A stretch of 64,000 nt of DNA from Cryoendolithus antarcticus (lineage: Eukaryota; Ascomycota; Dothideomycetes; Cladosporiales; Cladosporiaceae), in the NCBI GenBank assembly GCA_002077065.1, contig NAJO01000005.1:310001-374000 (forward strand), read 5' to 3'. Position 1 is the stretch's first letter. Each line of letters begins with the position of its first letter. The notes under the pieces were generated by a model. That model did not search any database, was not told the DNA's origin, and saw only the letters and a program-made list of their open reading frames with translations. Position numbers and translations under genes: made by a program. Below are positions 43,992 through 54,066 of this stretch, piece by piece.

Positions 43992-44992
43992 ATGCAAAAG
44001 ATCTACTTTGTCTTTGGTCCTGAAGGCAGCTTCTTCTTCGCAGGCGCGAAGGGCTCTGAAAGGCAAGTCCAGCCTGATGCCGCGCAAATTATCGCCACTG
44101 ACCATTTGGACAGCGCTGGACTTCCCGCGGGCGTAGAAACGAGGACCACTACAGCAGCTAGCGTTAGCAACATCGCAGTAAGCGATCGTGGATCCAGTAA
44201 CAACCCCATTGCATACATTGCATTCGTCAAGAAGGCAGATCCAGATGTTTGGAGATGTCAGTAATGCCTTCTACGCACGAAGACTACCTTGTCGCTAATT
44301 CGCCAGCCAGGGTGCTCCAAGTCTTTCCAGCAAGCAATGGGTGAGAAGATGAGTGACTTCGACGAGATCGGCAAGGGCCTTGTTCGATTTGCGTTCGGCG
44401 AGAGAGGTCATCTCCTTGTTTGGACAGTGCAAGGCAAGTGGCTCTGGCAAAAGCCTGGTAACATGCTACCGAGTAGTCTGTACGACAATTCGAAAGCCGA
44501 GATTGAGTGTGCATCACTTGGTGTCGGAGATTCTTACTTGATTATCGCGAAGAACGGACAATGCTGGTGGGACACCAAGAGCCATTACCCAGCACTTCAA
44601 GCCATCCTCGATGATGTTCAACCAGGCGATATAATCGTAAGCATTCCTTACCTTTTAGCAGTCAGCAATCTGCTAATAGAGCGCCGTAGTTCGCCGCCCT
44701 CAACCCCTTCCGAGTCGGCCAGTTCTTCATCCTGTTCGCCAATGACACGGCAGTCTTCCAAGTTCCGCTCTCATATCGGACGAAGCTCGAAAGTGCACTC
44801 AAGAAGCATGGCATAACCTGCACTGCTCTGACTTCGCAGCAAGCGGAGAAGAAGGTTAAGATGCCGAACGCGGCGAAGCAACCCGACTTTGCGAAGAGAC
44901 TCCTCAAGGATGTCACAGGGCCTGTGATAGGTGCCGTCGTCAGCGGCATTGCGAGCGCCCTCATTGGAGCCGTCGCTTGTACTGTTATGTGA
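43992..44992 (+). CDS. Unrecognised repeat protein with C-terminal membrane-like glycine-rich segment
   Basis: Exons 43992-44256, 44311-44636 and 44690-44992 give 297 residues. I do not recognise the family. Five imperfect units are visible, each an aromatic beta-like strand followed by a W/F-containing second strand and often a short helix: IYFVFGPEGSFFFAG; AYIAFVKKADPDVWRWCSKS; VRFAFGERGHLLVWTVQGKW; SYLIIAKNGQCWWDTKSHYP; FFILFANDTAVFQVPLSY. After these comes a basic stretch and a C-terminal hydrophobic segment with small-residue spacing (GPVIGAVVSGIASALIGAVA), which could be a tail anchor or a glycine-zipper helix. The splice between exons 1 and 2 completes repeat two (WR joined to WCSKS), which supports the model. 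A beta-propeller-like fold is a guess. Confidence 0.65.
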
Positions 44993-45568
44993 GAATCCGG
45001 ATGCTGCGCTTCCGAACGTGTGAAGACTGTACGAGCGTGCCAGGAGCGTCGCAAGAATACGAGCTCTCTGGTCAATCCGCCGTCGAGGGTGGTGGAGATA
45101 TCAGAGAGCCTCCCGAGGAAATGTTCCCGTCTCAGTGGCAGACCGGATGGGGAATTATGCTTACAACGCACTTAATCGGACCACAAGCAATACGAGACGA
45201 CAGGTAGAAGGAGCGCTTGTTTGTATTACCACCAAATAAGTATAGAATGTGCATCAAATCGACTGCTCGCAGCGCGGCGGAAAGTCCTGGTCATCTTCGA
45301 CACTCAGTTTCTGGGGGCCGTGTCATATAGCCAGGTCATATGTGCATAGAGTTATGATATGGCTACATGATGGCTTCGATATGAGTGTCAGCGCGATCTC
45401 TTCCCCTATAGTATGCACCAATGAAGCCTAGCGCCTTGGCACAAACACTCGACACCCAAAATCTCTCCGCCACCACTGCATCTCTTTTTCCCCACCACAA
45501 GCATAACACGCAAAGCCGTACCACTATCAACACCCACAAGTTGATATTGGAAGACCAATTCGCCCATC
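44993..45568. other. Intergenic region
   Basis: 3' flank of the repeat-protein gene and promoter of RPL10A. No other feature seen. Confidence 0.4.
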
Positions 45569-46277
45569 ATGTCAAAGATCACGGTCGCTGGTGTGCGTAC
45601 CAACGTGCAAGCCCTCCTCGCATACTCCAATGAAGAGAAGAAGCGCAACTTCCTCGAGACCGTCGAGCTCCAAATCGGCCTCAAGAACTACGATCCCCAG
45701 CGTGACAAGCGTTTCTCCGGCACCGTCAAGCTCCCCCGCGTCCCGCGCCCGAACATGAGCATCTGCATTCTCGGTGACCAGCACGATATTGATCGTGCGA
45801 AGCACCATGGCGTGGATGCCATGAGCAGCGATGATCTGAAGAAGTTGAACAAGAACAAGAAGTTGATTAAGAAGCTGGCGAGGAAGTACGATGCGTTCAT
45901 TGCTTCCGACTCCTTGATCAAGCAGATCCCGCGTCTGTTGGGTCCGGGTCTCTCCAAGGGTAAGCCTACGTGTCTCATCATTCCGCCCAGCGCATATACT
46001 GACACTACACGCAGCCGGCAAATTCCCCACCCCAGTCTCCCACGCGGAAGATCTCAACGCCAAGATCACCGAGGTCAAGTCGACCATCAAGTTCCAGCTG
46101 AAGAAGGTGTTGTGCATGGGTGTCGCTGTCGGGCACGTGGATATGAGCGAGGACGAGCTGATTGGTAACATCATGTTGTCGATCAACTACCTCGTCTCGC
46201 TGTTGAAGAAGGGCTGGCAGAACGTGGGCTCGTTGACCATCAAGGCCAGCATGAGCCCGCCCAAGCGTCTGTACTAG
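45569..46277 (+). CDS. RPL10A: 60S ribosomal protein L10a (uL1)
   Basis: Exons 45569-45959 and 46015-46277 (55 bp intron) give 217 residues, the exact family size. Conserved blocks include [71 protein letters not shown] and, across the intron, [15 protein letters not shown]. It builds the L1 stalk, which moves with deacylated tRNA leaving the E site. Everything is ordinary. Confidence 0.97.
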
Positions 46278-46753
46278 GTGCTACATTGCACGCTAGTATG
46301 GGGGAGAGGAGGATGGACGGAGTGGCTCAAGTATCTAGCTATACCCCCGGTAGCTAGAGCTGTACTCGCCTTGACTGGCTGAGGACTGTAAATGAAACCT
46401 CGAGTTGCACGTCACCACATACATTCACCGAATCTCTGCGATCTCGTCATTGTAGGAGCTGTGTTCAGCTGTTCAAATTGTTGCCAATCTTGCCACACCT
46501 ACTCTCCGGTCACGACCAAAATTCATTAATCAACCCTCGTTACCGCTAGATAGGCTTCTGGTGGTCCATTATGCTCGTGACCCTACATTCATGTAAGTCT
46601 TGGCATGCATGCCGCCCTCGAGCCTAAGCTCGCAGCTGTGCATGAGCACCTGCAGTTCCTTTCCACTTCACTCGACATAGCTATCCTCTACAACAAAACG
46701 CATGCAGTACAGAAACCGATAACGCCGACAGCCTGCATGAGGCACGCTCAACC
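46278..46753. other. Intergenic region
   Basis: 3' flank of RPL10A and the promoter/leader of CNOT9. No other feature. Confidence 0.4.
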
Positions 46754-48043
46754 ATGCAGCACGTCTACAACTCCCACCAAAACCCCTACCACCAACAGCA
46801 GCCCGACTGGCAGCAGCAACACCACCAACCCTCACAACATCACTTCGCGCAAACCCAAGCTGCTGCTGTCGCGAACGCCGCTGCGCAACAGCAACAACAG
46901 CAGCAGCAACACTATGGCCGCATGACCCAGAATGGCAATGGGAACAGCAATTCAGGACAAGGCCACTTGAGCGCGGGGAATGACGGGAGTATCTTTGGCG
47001 CGGGGGACTCGATCAGTGAGGAGAATCGGAGGGTACTGGAATGGATTGCGCAGGTGTTGAACGCGAATACGAGGGAGAGCGCATTGTTGGAATTGAGTAA
47101 GAAGAGGGAGCAGGTGCCGGAGCTCGCGCTCATACTATGGCACTCGTTCGGTACGTCGCGTGAAGTGGGACAGTGATTGCATGGGGAGAGCACTGACTGG
47201 GTACTACAGGCGTCATGACGTCCCTACTGCAGGAGATCATCTCGGTGTACCCATTGCTCAACCCGTCACAGCTGACGGCTGCGGCTAGTAATCGCGTCTG
47301 CAATGCTCTGGCGCTGTTGCAATGCGTTGCTAGTCACAGCGAGACGCGAGGGCTCTTCTTGGGCGGTGAGCATTGGATCTATACCGTGATCCGACTTAAT
47401 GCTGACAACACCCAGCACACATCCCCCTCTTCCTCTACCCCTTCCTGAACACCACCTCAAAATCCCGCCCTTTCGAATATCTCCGCCTTACCTCCCTCGG
47501 CGTGATCGGCGCGCTCGTCAAAAACGACTCATCAGACGTGATCAACTTCCTTCTCACAACCGAGATCATCCCGCTCTGCCTCCGTATCATGGAAACGGGG
47601 AGTGAACTCAGCAAGACAGTCGCGATCTTCATCGTGCAGAAGATCTTACTGGACGACATGGGCCTGCAGTATATTTGCCAGACATATGAGCGGTTCTATG
47701 CTGTGGGGACGGTGCTGAGCAACATGGTTACGCAATTGGTTGATCAGCAGACTGTGAGGTTGTTGAAGCATGTTGTGAGGTGTTTCTTGAGGTCAGTCGT
47801 CCTGCTGAGTCGATTCCCTGTGAGTGTGTGCTTACGATCTACAGACTCTCAGACAATGCCCGCGCGCGTGAAGCACTCCGCCAGTGTCTCCCCGAACCCT
47901 TGCGCGACGCGACATTCTCCCCCGTCTTGCGAGACGACGCTGCTACGAAACGCTGCCTAGCACAGCTACTCCTCGCGCTTAGTGATCAAGCAGAGCCAGC
48001 AATGTCGTCGGGCTACGGTAACCACCCAGCTCTGATGCAATAG
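46754..48043 (+). CDS. RCD1: CCR4-NOT subunit CNOT9/Rcd1 (Caf40)
   Basis: Exons 46754-47150, 47210-47365, 47416-47791 and 47845-48043 give 375 residues. The N-terminal 80 residues are Gln/His/Asn-rich, including a pure Gln run coded by mixed CAA/CAG (about 46888-46911). The conserved armadillo-type core then runs to near the end: [80 protein letters not shown] and [14 protein letters not shown]. This subunit of the CCR4-NOT deadenylase binds RNA-binding proteins and GW182-like peptides through its armadillo groove. The stop is TAG in ATG CAA TAG TCC, and the frame stays open for 53 more codons. Confidence 0.93.
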
Positions 48044-48950
48044 TCCAGCACCGCGAGCCAAGAAGAGTGGGACCGTCTCGCGGACGATCCACAGCGTCTG
48101 CAAACACTGATGAACATGGCATGGGGTGCCCCAAAGCCTGGCGACCGTTACAAGCCGTGGCGGCCACCTGCTCGTCCATCGGATGGAAAGCCAAATCGGA
48201 CATGAACTGGTCTGTACCGCTCCTCTTGGGAACGTTACGACGCATGTCATCCCGGCCAACATCGCGCAATGCTACATTGGAGCAACATCTCTTGGAAGAC
48301 CTCACGAACCCCACTACCAATCACCCCATACCTGAAATTGACTCCAACGCGCATAACCTTCGCGTACGAGCTCAACGACACCCTATATCCTACTTTTGGC
48401 GAGTCTGGCAAGAGGCGTAATATGCATTGGGATAAGGCAGGCGCTGTAACACTAGTGACGAGCATAGATGCCTTTCCTTTGGAACGATTGGGTGGATTGA
48501 TATCCGAATTTGGGCCGGAGCATCTTGGACGGGCAACTGTAGTATAGGCATAGAATCAGAGGGAATGTATCTATGAGCCCGCATTCTGTTTTGTGAATGT
48601 GGCATGGTGTTTTCTCTCTTCAAGGACGGCTCAAGGTGCTTGTGCGACTCTCAGTACCACCGCGAGAGTCCCCCACTGTCACAGCATCGGTGTGAGAGAC
48701 CAGCGCATCAGCAAAGGGTAATATAAAGTACTCAACGCCTCTCGAGAGTACTTATGGCTGGCCATCGACTAGCTTGGCGCAGCTTGACTACGCGCAGACG
48801 TGAGCTCCCCGATATTGAGAGACTCTTCTCTGATCGAACGTCAAAACACTCTCAATTAATTATCTGGATATGTTATGTGGGTATACTGTAATGCAAGCCG
48901 GCATCAAAAGCCCGGGGCCAACCACACTCCATCATCAGTCCATTTACCGC
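48044..48950. other. Intergenic region with short same-frame extension of CNOT9
   Basis: The CNOT9 frame continues from 48044 to TGA at 48203-48205 (53 codons, starting SSTASQEEWDRLADDPQRLQ). A run of this length can occur by chance. The rest, between convergent genes, shows nothing. Confidence 0.35.
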
Positions 48951-50740
48951 TCACCCACGTCCACCCATCCGTCCCACCACCCGGTCCAGCCTTCTCCACC
49001 CCGCCCTCACATCAGCAAACTGCATGCTCCCGCTCGCCACCCCGAAGACCACAAGCGTCCCCACACTGATCGCTAGTATCACGCAGAACGCGATCCAAAA
49101 TTGGCCAACGCTATACGCGACATTCTGCAGTGGTACGCTGTAGTAAGCCGTCATCAGACTGAGCGGCAAGAAGGGGATGGTCATCTTGGTGAGAAGGAGG
49201 GTGATCCGTGTTAGGCGCTCGACGTCGAGGGATTCTCTGAGCGTGAGGAGGGAGAAATTCTGTAAAGATGTCAGCCCTAGAATTAGAGGGCAAGAAGGGA
49301 ACGCCTAAGGCTTACTAGCGAGATGAGCGAGTCTTTCTGCTTGAGGTACTCTTCCAGCTCGCTCAGAGCATACAAATCGATCAGGTCTTTCAGCCTCGCG
49401 AAACGGACTCGAGATGCCGAGCTAAGGGATACACCGAGTGTGCTTGCCTCACCCACGCCAGCAGGGCGGATGGTGTCAATGCTAGCTTCGCTGCTCTCAC
49501 TACTGGCACGCGAGTTCTCCAGACTAGCCACGGTCGCATCTCTGGGCTCCAGCAGCCTATCGATCAGGCGATTGTAGCTTTCGTAGTGCCTGCGCAAGAC
49601 GCCGAGTTCGCGGCCGATGCAGTCCAGACGATCGATGATGTGCAATTTCGGCGCTGCGAACATCTCTTTCCGCAGATGGGCGAGTTCGATACCGTACCGT
49701 GACTCTTTGCGCGTGATGAGAGTGTAGCTGTTGTGCCAGTTCTCGAAAAGATAGTAGAACAGTAGACCTGGGGCATCCGAGGAACGATATGCGGTCTCTT
49801 CGGCTGTGTTACCTGTGCGAGCGCGGAGGGGTAGGAGTGTCATTGGGTTCTTCGCCTGTAGAGGATCGGGATTGAGCTCTGAGAGGGAGCGGAAGACGTT
49901 GAGGAGGTTGCGACGAGTTTCGGTGAGAATCCTTCGTTGAAAGGAAGAGAGATTCGTGGGATCGCTGTATGGGAACGGATCTTCGTGGATGGTGATCACT
50001 GTGCTGTCTTCGCAAAGGACGAGCCAAGTCCAGACACGGGTGCAGTGTGGGAGTACGGATGTACAGTCAGCTTCGATGTCCGTTGGGATGTCAAGTCTTG
50101 TTCCGTAGATCGAGTTGAAGCCAAGACACACGTAGCTCCGACCGAGATCAATGCTCGAATAGTGCCATATGTCGTTGATGATGCGGTATAAGTTGCCACT
50201 TCCCGAGGAATCATTGCTCGCAATCGAGCAGTGCTCAGCCAGCTCATCACCTCCTTTCTCGATCTCGCTCTCCGTTGATGTTGTTGGTGATGTTCGTCTG
50301 CTCCATGAACGCCGAGACTTGGTGGTAGTCTGACGCGACGATGTCGGGCTTCGCGATTGCCTGGGATCTGAGCACATCAACGCCAGCAGACGTGGAGTAA
50401 AGTCGTAGCGCTTGGCCAGGATCTCGATGATGTTCTGCTGCTGAGCTGGGTACCAGAGATTGATCCACCGAGCGGAGGTATTTCCACTGCGTTCAATAGC
50501 AGGGAGGCCCTCAATAGCGGACTGGGCAAGGTCGAATGCGGCAGTGGCAGCGTCATCCCCGAAATCGAGGACGAAGTTTCTAGAGGCAAGCGAAGACGCA
50601 GCAGTGAGGGCTGCTTCAGCTGCTGCGGTGTCGTCCAGATCGTAGAGCTCAGTGGCGATCTGACCGAGCAGTGGACGCTTGTAAAGGTCGGACGCGACCG
50701 GCGCATCGTTGAAGCTCGATCCAGCTGAAAATTGCGCCAT
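48951..50740 (-). CDS. CorA-like membrane protein (divergent magnesium-transporter family)
   Basis: Exons 50740-49316 and 49259-48951 (56 bp intron) give 577 residues. A long soluble N-terminal part includes DTIRPAGVGEAS and the SSIDLGRSYVCLGFNSIYG block seen in fungal CorA-like proteins. A helical stalk (DLIDLYALSELEEYLKQKDS, then NFSLLTLRESLDVERLTRIT across the intron) leads into two membrane segments, IPFLPLSLMTAYYSVPL and QFWIAFCVILAISVGTLVVF. That topology matches CorA. The GMN motif that closes the first membrane helix in true Mg channels is not seen (TAYYSVPLQNV there), so ion transport is doubtful. The family assignment rests on layout and helix pattern. Confidence 0.7.
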
Positions 50741-51150
50741 ACCGAAAGTGTTGAAGTACGAGAAGACATCACTGCTGAATGCTCATGTATACTTAGGCTG
50801 CGAGTGGTAGGAAGTCAGGTGGTCGAGGGGTGCCACTTGTGTGCGCGAGGCTGCGTCGAGGCCACCCGGTGCCCATGTAGACAAAGAGTCATACCTGAGG
50901 GACCACTCGGTCAGGCTGTGAAAGTGGAAGACATCGAAGTCACCTGCACATCTGTTTGGACCACAGACGGCCTCACACGTGAGCCCAGTTGATTCTCCGA
51001 AGTTCGGCCGATTATAGCCATCCTGCATTTTAAGCATGCAAGGCACATCACTGAAGACTTCACGTCACTATCGAAATGAACGCTCATTGATCTGGCTCGT
51101 CGAGACCGAAGGAAAGGAACAAGGAAGGGGATACTCTTCGCTACCCAGCC
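50741..51150. promoter_or_regulatory. Divergent promoter region
   Basis: About 410 bp between the CorA-like gene (-) and the GNAT gene (+). No specific site claimed. Confidence 0.35.
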
Positions 51151-51894
51151 ATGACACTTACAGCTTTCCGACTAGTAACGATACCCATCCTTTCTGATCT
51201 TGAGGTGCGAGAGGCGCCAGGCACTCGCCTCGCGGAGAAGTCCCGAGACTTCAGGCTGCTCGCACTGAAGATTTCTTCAAATGCGTTCGCCTCGACCTAC
51301 GAAGAGGAGAGCAAACGCAGCATCGAGCAGACGTACGAACGCTTGACGAACTCGAAGGCTGTCCAATTCGTTGCACTGAAGCGTGGTGATGAAGCCATAG
51401 AGCAGGGAGCATCTGTTGTAGGGCTCGATGAGCTGGTTCGAAATGAGTGGGAAGGCTTCATTGTGCTGCTTGGACCACAAGCTGGCTCAGATGGCGGAGT
51501 GTCTGCGTCGGTGAACCCATTCCATTTGATGACGAAGACTTCCGCTGGCGATGACGCGGAAGACAAATCTGGGGGATCCCATCAAGACCAGACAGCATTG
51601 CACTTCCACCTGAACGGCATGTTTGTACGACCAGCAGCTAGAGGTAGCGGCCTAGGTCGAATGCTTATCGAAGCTGCCATAGAGCGCGCTGTGGCCACAG
51701 CTCAAGGATCCGATACCAAGGAGATCGTGGTGACTATTATAGTCGACGAGTGGAATACGAAAGCTCGATCTCTATACGAACGATGTGCATTCGTGGGCGT
51801 TGCCAGAGACACCTATCGACAGCAGGGTCAGGAGTTGGCGGAGTTGCGCGTGGCGCTACGTATGGAGCTGCGTCGCACGCTAGATGAGAAGTGA
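51151..51894 (+). CDS. GNAT-family N-acetyltransferase
   Basis: A single exon of 247 residues. The acetyl-CoA binding motif A is visible as LNGMFVRPAARGSGLGRMLI (Arg-Gly-x-Gly-x-Gly), followed by the helix EAAIERAVA, a strand EIVVTIIVDEWN, and motif B-like ARSLYERCAFVGVARD. The N-terminal half has the expected helices for the substrate side (NAFASTYEEESKRSIEQTYE). Such proteins transfer acetyl to amines of small molecules or proteins. The low-complexity insert (GSDGGVSAS to GGSHQD) is longer than usual. The substrate cannot be read. Confidence 0.83.
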   Translation: MTLTAFRLVTIPILSDLEVREAPGTRLAEKSRDFRLLALKISSNAFASTYEEESKRSIEQTYERLTNSKAVQFVALKRGDEAIEQGASVVGLDELVRNEWEGFIVLLGPQAGSDGGVSASVNPFHLMTKTSAGDDAEDKSGGSHQDQTALHFHLNGMFVRPAARGSGLGRMLIEAAIERAVATAQGSDTKEIVVTIIVDEWNTKARSLYERCAFVGVARDTYRQQGQELAELRVALRMELRRTLDEK

Positions 51895-52824
51895 CCGGGT
51901 CAGTTGAGCAGTCACTTGTCATGTTGAAACAGAGTGCGTTCGAGTGATGATCGTGGGTTGGTCACACACTGCTTTGTCTCAAGACACGGGTGAGGGTCTT
52001 GCTGAATTGAGCTCGATATTCCCTCTCACAAAATACACAATCTCGCCAAAGCTCGTGCAATGTGCGCTGCAAGAGTGCAAAGGGCGATATGACTTCGGAG
52101 AGAGGTGTGGGCAAGTGCGACTCGATGAGAAGCAGATCGCCAGGTTTCAGGCATAACACAGGCCCTCAGGCTGCCACTTTCCGCCAAGCTGCTGGTCCCT
52201 GCCTCCGCTCGGACCAACTCAAATTTGGTACTTGAAGGCCGCAAACCTCGTCCTCCTCTTCGCAAACCTATCAGTAGAGGTATTGCTTCTTGCAATATTA
52301 TCTGTCTAGCCTTCGCTCCGGCGACTTGCTGAGGGTTACAAGCGGGCAACTGCATTGAGTCTTCCTCCGTTCCCGGGCTAGTAGAGAAAAGGCTTCCGTC
52401 TTTCCTACCAATTGCGCACTTGACCCACGCCGGGTGTGGAGCGGAGTTGTGGGATGGACGCTACAGATAGTCTACGAAGAGACGGCTGGCGAATTGATAC
52501 AAGTATCTGGCACTCGGTTGCTTGCCGCGATCAAAGAGATTGCACTGCCGTCCAAGGACACTGGAATATCGGCTCCTCGTGAAGTCGAGGTCGCTTGCGT
52601 ACGCTGCTGCAAATACGCCCAGCTGTAACAAGCTCACGATGATGGGCTGTCGAGAGACATGCTGCGCTCAAAAATTTGAGCATGAATGCACATCCTACGT
52701 CCCTCGACATGGGTCGATGGATTTCAAATTTTCTGCGCTGTTCGCGCGTGATGGGTGTTGCAAGAGGAGATTACGGCAGGCTAGCTTCTATACATCTGCG
52801 CAATACATCATGCCACACACTCGA
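51895..52824. other. Intergenic region between convergent genes
   Basis: About 0.9 kb with only incidental short open frames and no recognised feature. Confidence 0.4.
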
Positions 52825-53468
52825 TCAACCTCCACCTCTTCGTATCCGCCATGCATCTGTTGCCTTCTCGAAGTCTCTGTCCTCATTCTCACACCTCTCC
52901 CCAACCAGACTCCACGTCCGACTCCTGATGATCTTCTCCACCATCATCTCGTTGCGTAGCAGCGCCGCCAGGCTCTCCGTTCTTGCCTCTCGTGGGAAGT
53001 ATCGCCCCGAGTAGGGGTCCAACCTCTCGTTCACTATCCTCTCCCGTGCTCTTACGTCCTCAACCTGCCTCAAGACATGATCGGGATCGTCCGGGTCTGG
53101 CGACGTCGCAACGCCAGCGCAGTAGCTCAGCACATCGCTGCGAACTTGCCAGCTAGGGAAGAGCACACGGTCCTTGAACTCGCTGCATGACGTTGCGTCT
53201 ATCGCTCTTCGCCCAGCCGGTCGGGGCTGTAGCTCTGCTGTTGATGTGGGATCAAAGGGCGTTGAGCTCGGCGTCACGAGGGCATTCAGGTTCTGATTTA
53301 TCGTATCGTCCACGGCACCACGGGATATGCGGAGGAAGTCTAGGGTGCTTGGGTATGAGCGTGAGCCATGAGCTGTAGTCTCTGACAGGGAATCTGCTTA
53401 CCTCTGAGCGCTGTTTGGTTGAAACAGAACTGGGGCGTCAGTCGAGGTTGATCCGGCGTTCGCGACAT
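52825..53468 (-). CDS. MIX23 / caffeine-induced death protein 2 family protein
   Basis: Exons 53468-53402 and 53339-52825 (62 bp intron) give 193 residues. The family hallmark spans the junction: FCFNQTALR joined to DFLRISRGAVDDTINQNLNA. Further on are SCSEFKDRVLFPSWQVRSDV, YCAGV, RERIVNERLDPYSGRYFPRE and EKIIRSRTWSLVGERC. Several Cys residues could form disulphides, as in MIX23 of the mitochondrial intermembrane space, where the family supports protein import. In fission yeast the relative is Cid2. The start gives a short N-terminus just before the hallmark. A GGCGGA repeat lies 17-50 nt upstream in the leader. Confidence 0.78.
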
Positions 53469-54066
53469 GACTGTTGTAGCCGTAGGCGGAGGCGGAGGCG
53501 GAGGCGGAGGCGGAGGCGAACTTGGGGTCTCGGAGGCGGAAGGTGAGGGCGGAGGAGGCGGCGGAGGTTTCCAGAGTAGGCCTGCCAGCGTGATGATTTG
53601 AAGCGTATGGTCCTAGGTCGACGTTACATCTACCGGTGAATGATTGAAGACTACAGGCATTCTCGCTTCGTGATCACCTCGACACATGGAGATGCTCGCC
53701 AGGTTGTCGACGTCATCTCGGCTTAATTGAAGCGCGTCCACGACGCGTGGATTGAGACAGCACTCTAGGCTTCCCATAGCGAGTATAATGCACGTCCTGT
53801 CAGAGCCATCGCGATCAAGCTGTATTCCGTCCCTCGTCTGAGTTTTGTCATCTACTGCAAAAGCCTCCCTCTAGGGGATGCTCCTCGGCTCGCGCTGTCC
53901 ACTCCCACGGTCGTTTTGCGCGTCCCAGTTCAAGAAAGCCCTTCTGTCGGATTTCCTCTGTCCGATTGCTATTCCTCGCGTTGAGCCAAAGTCTCGCGCC
54001 CGCGACTCAAGAGCACTATACCAACACTGGTTACCACCGCAGACAGGCAGGACAAGAAGAGGCAAG
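53469..54066. other. Divergent intergenic region
   Basis: Between MIX23-like (-) and CDC9 (+). Contains the hexanucleotide repeat described separately and G/A-rich sequence to about 53567. Confidence 0.4.
53485..53518. repeat. GGCGGA hexanucleotide repeat
   Basis: Five perfect copies of GGCGGA (53485-53514) plus a partial copy, followed by imperfect purine-rich GGCGGA-like sequence to about 53567. Read on the minus strand it is a TCCGCC tract in the leader or proximal promoter of the MIX23-like gene. Confidence 0.85.

Noticed and set aside
51895..52824. Short open frames between the GNAT and MIX23-like genes
   Set aside because: They overlap on both strands, lack homology and splice signals, and fit 3' flanks of convergent genes.
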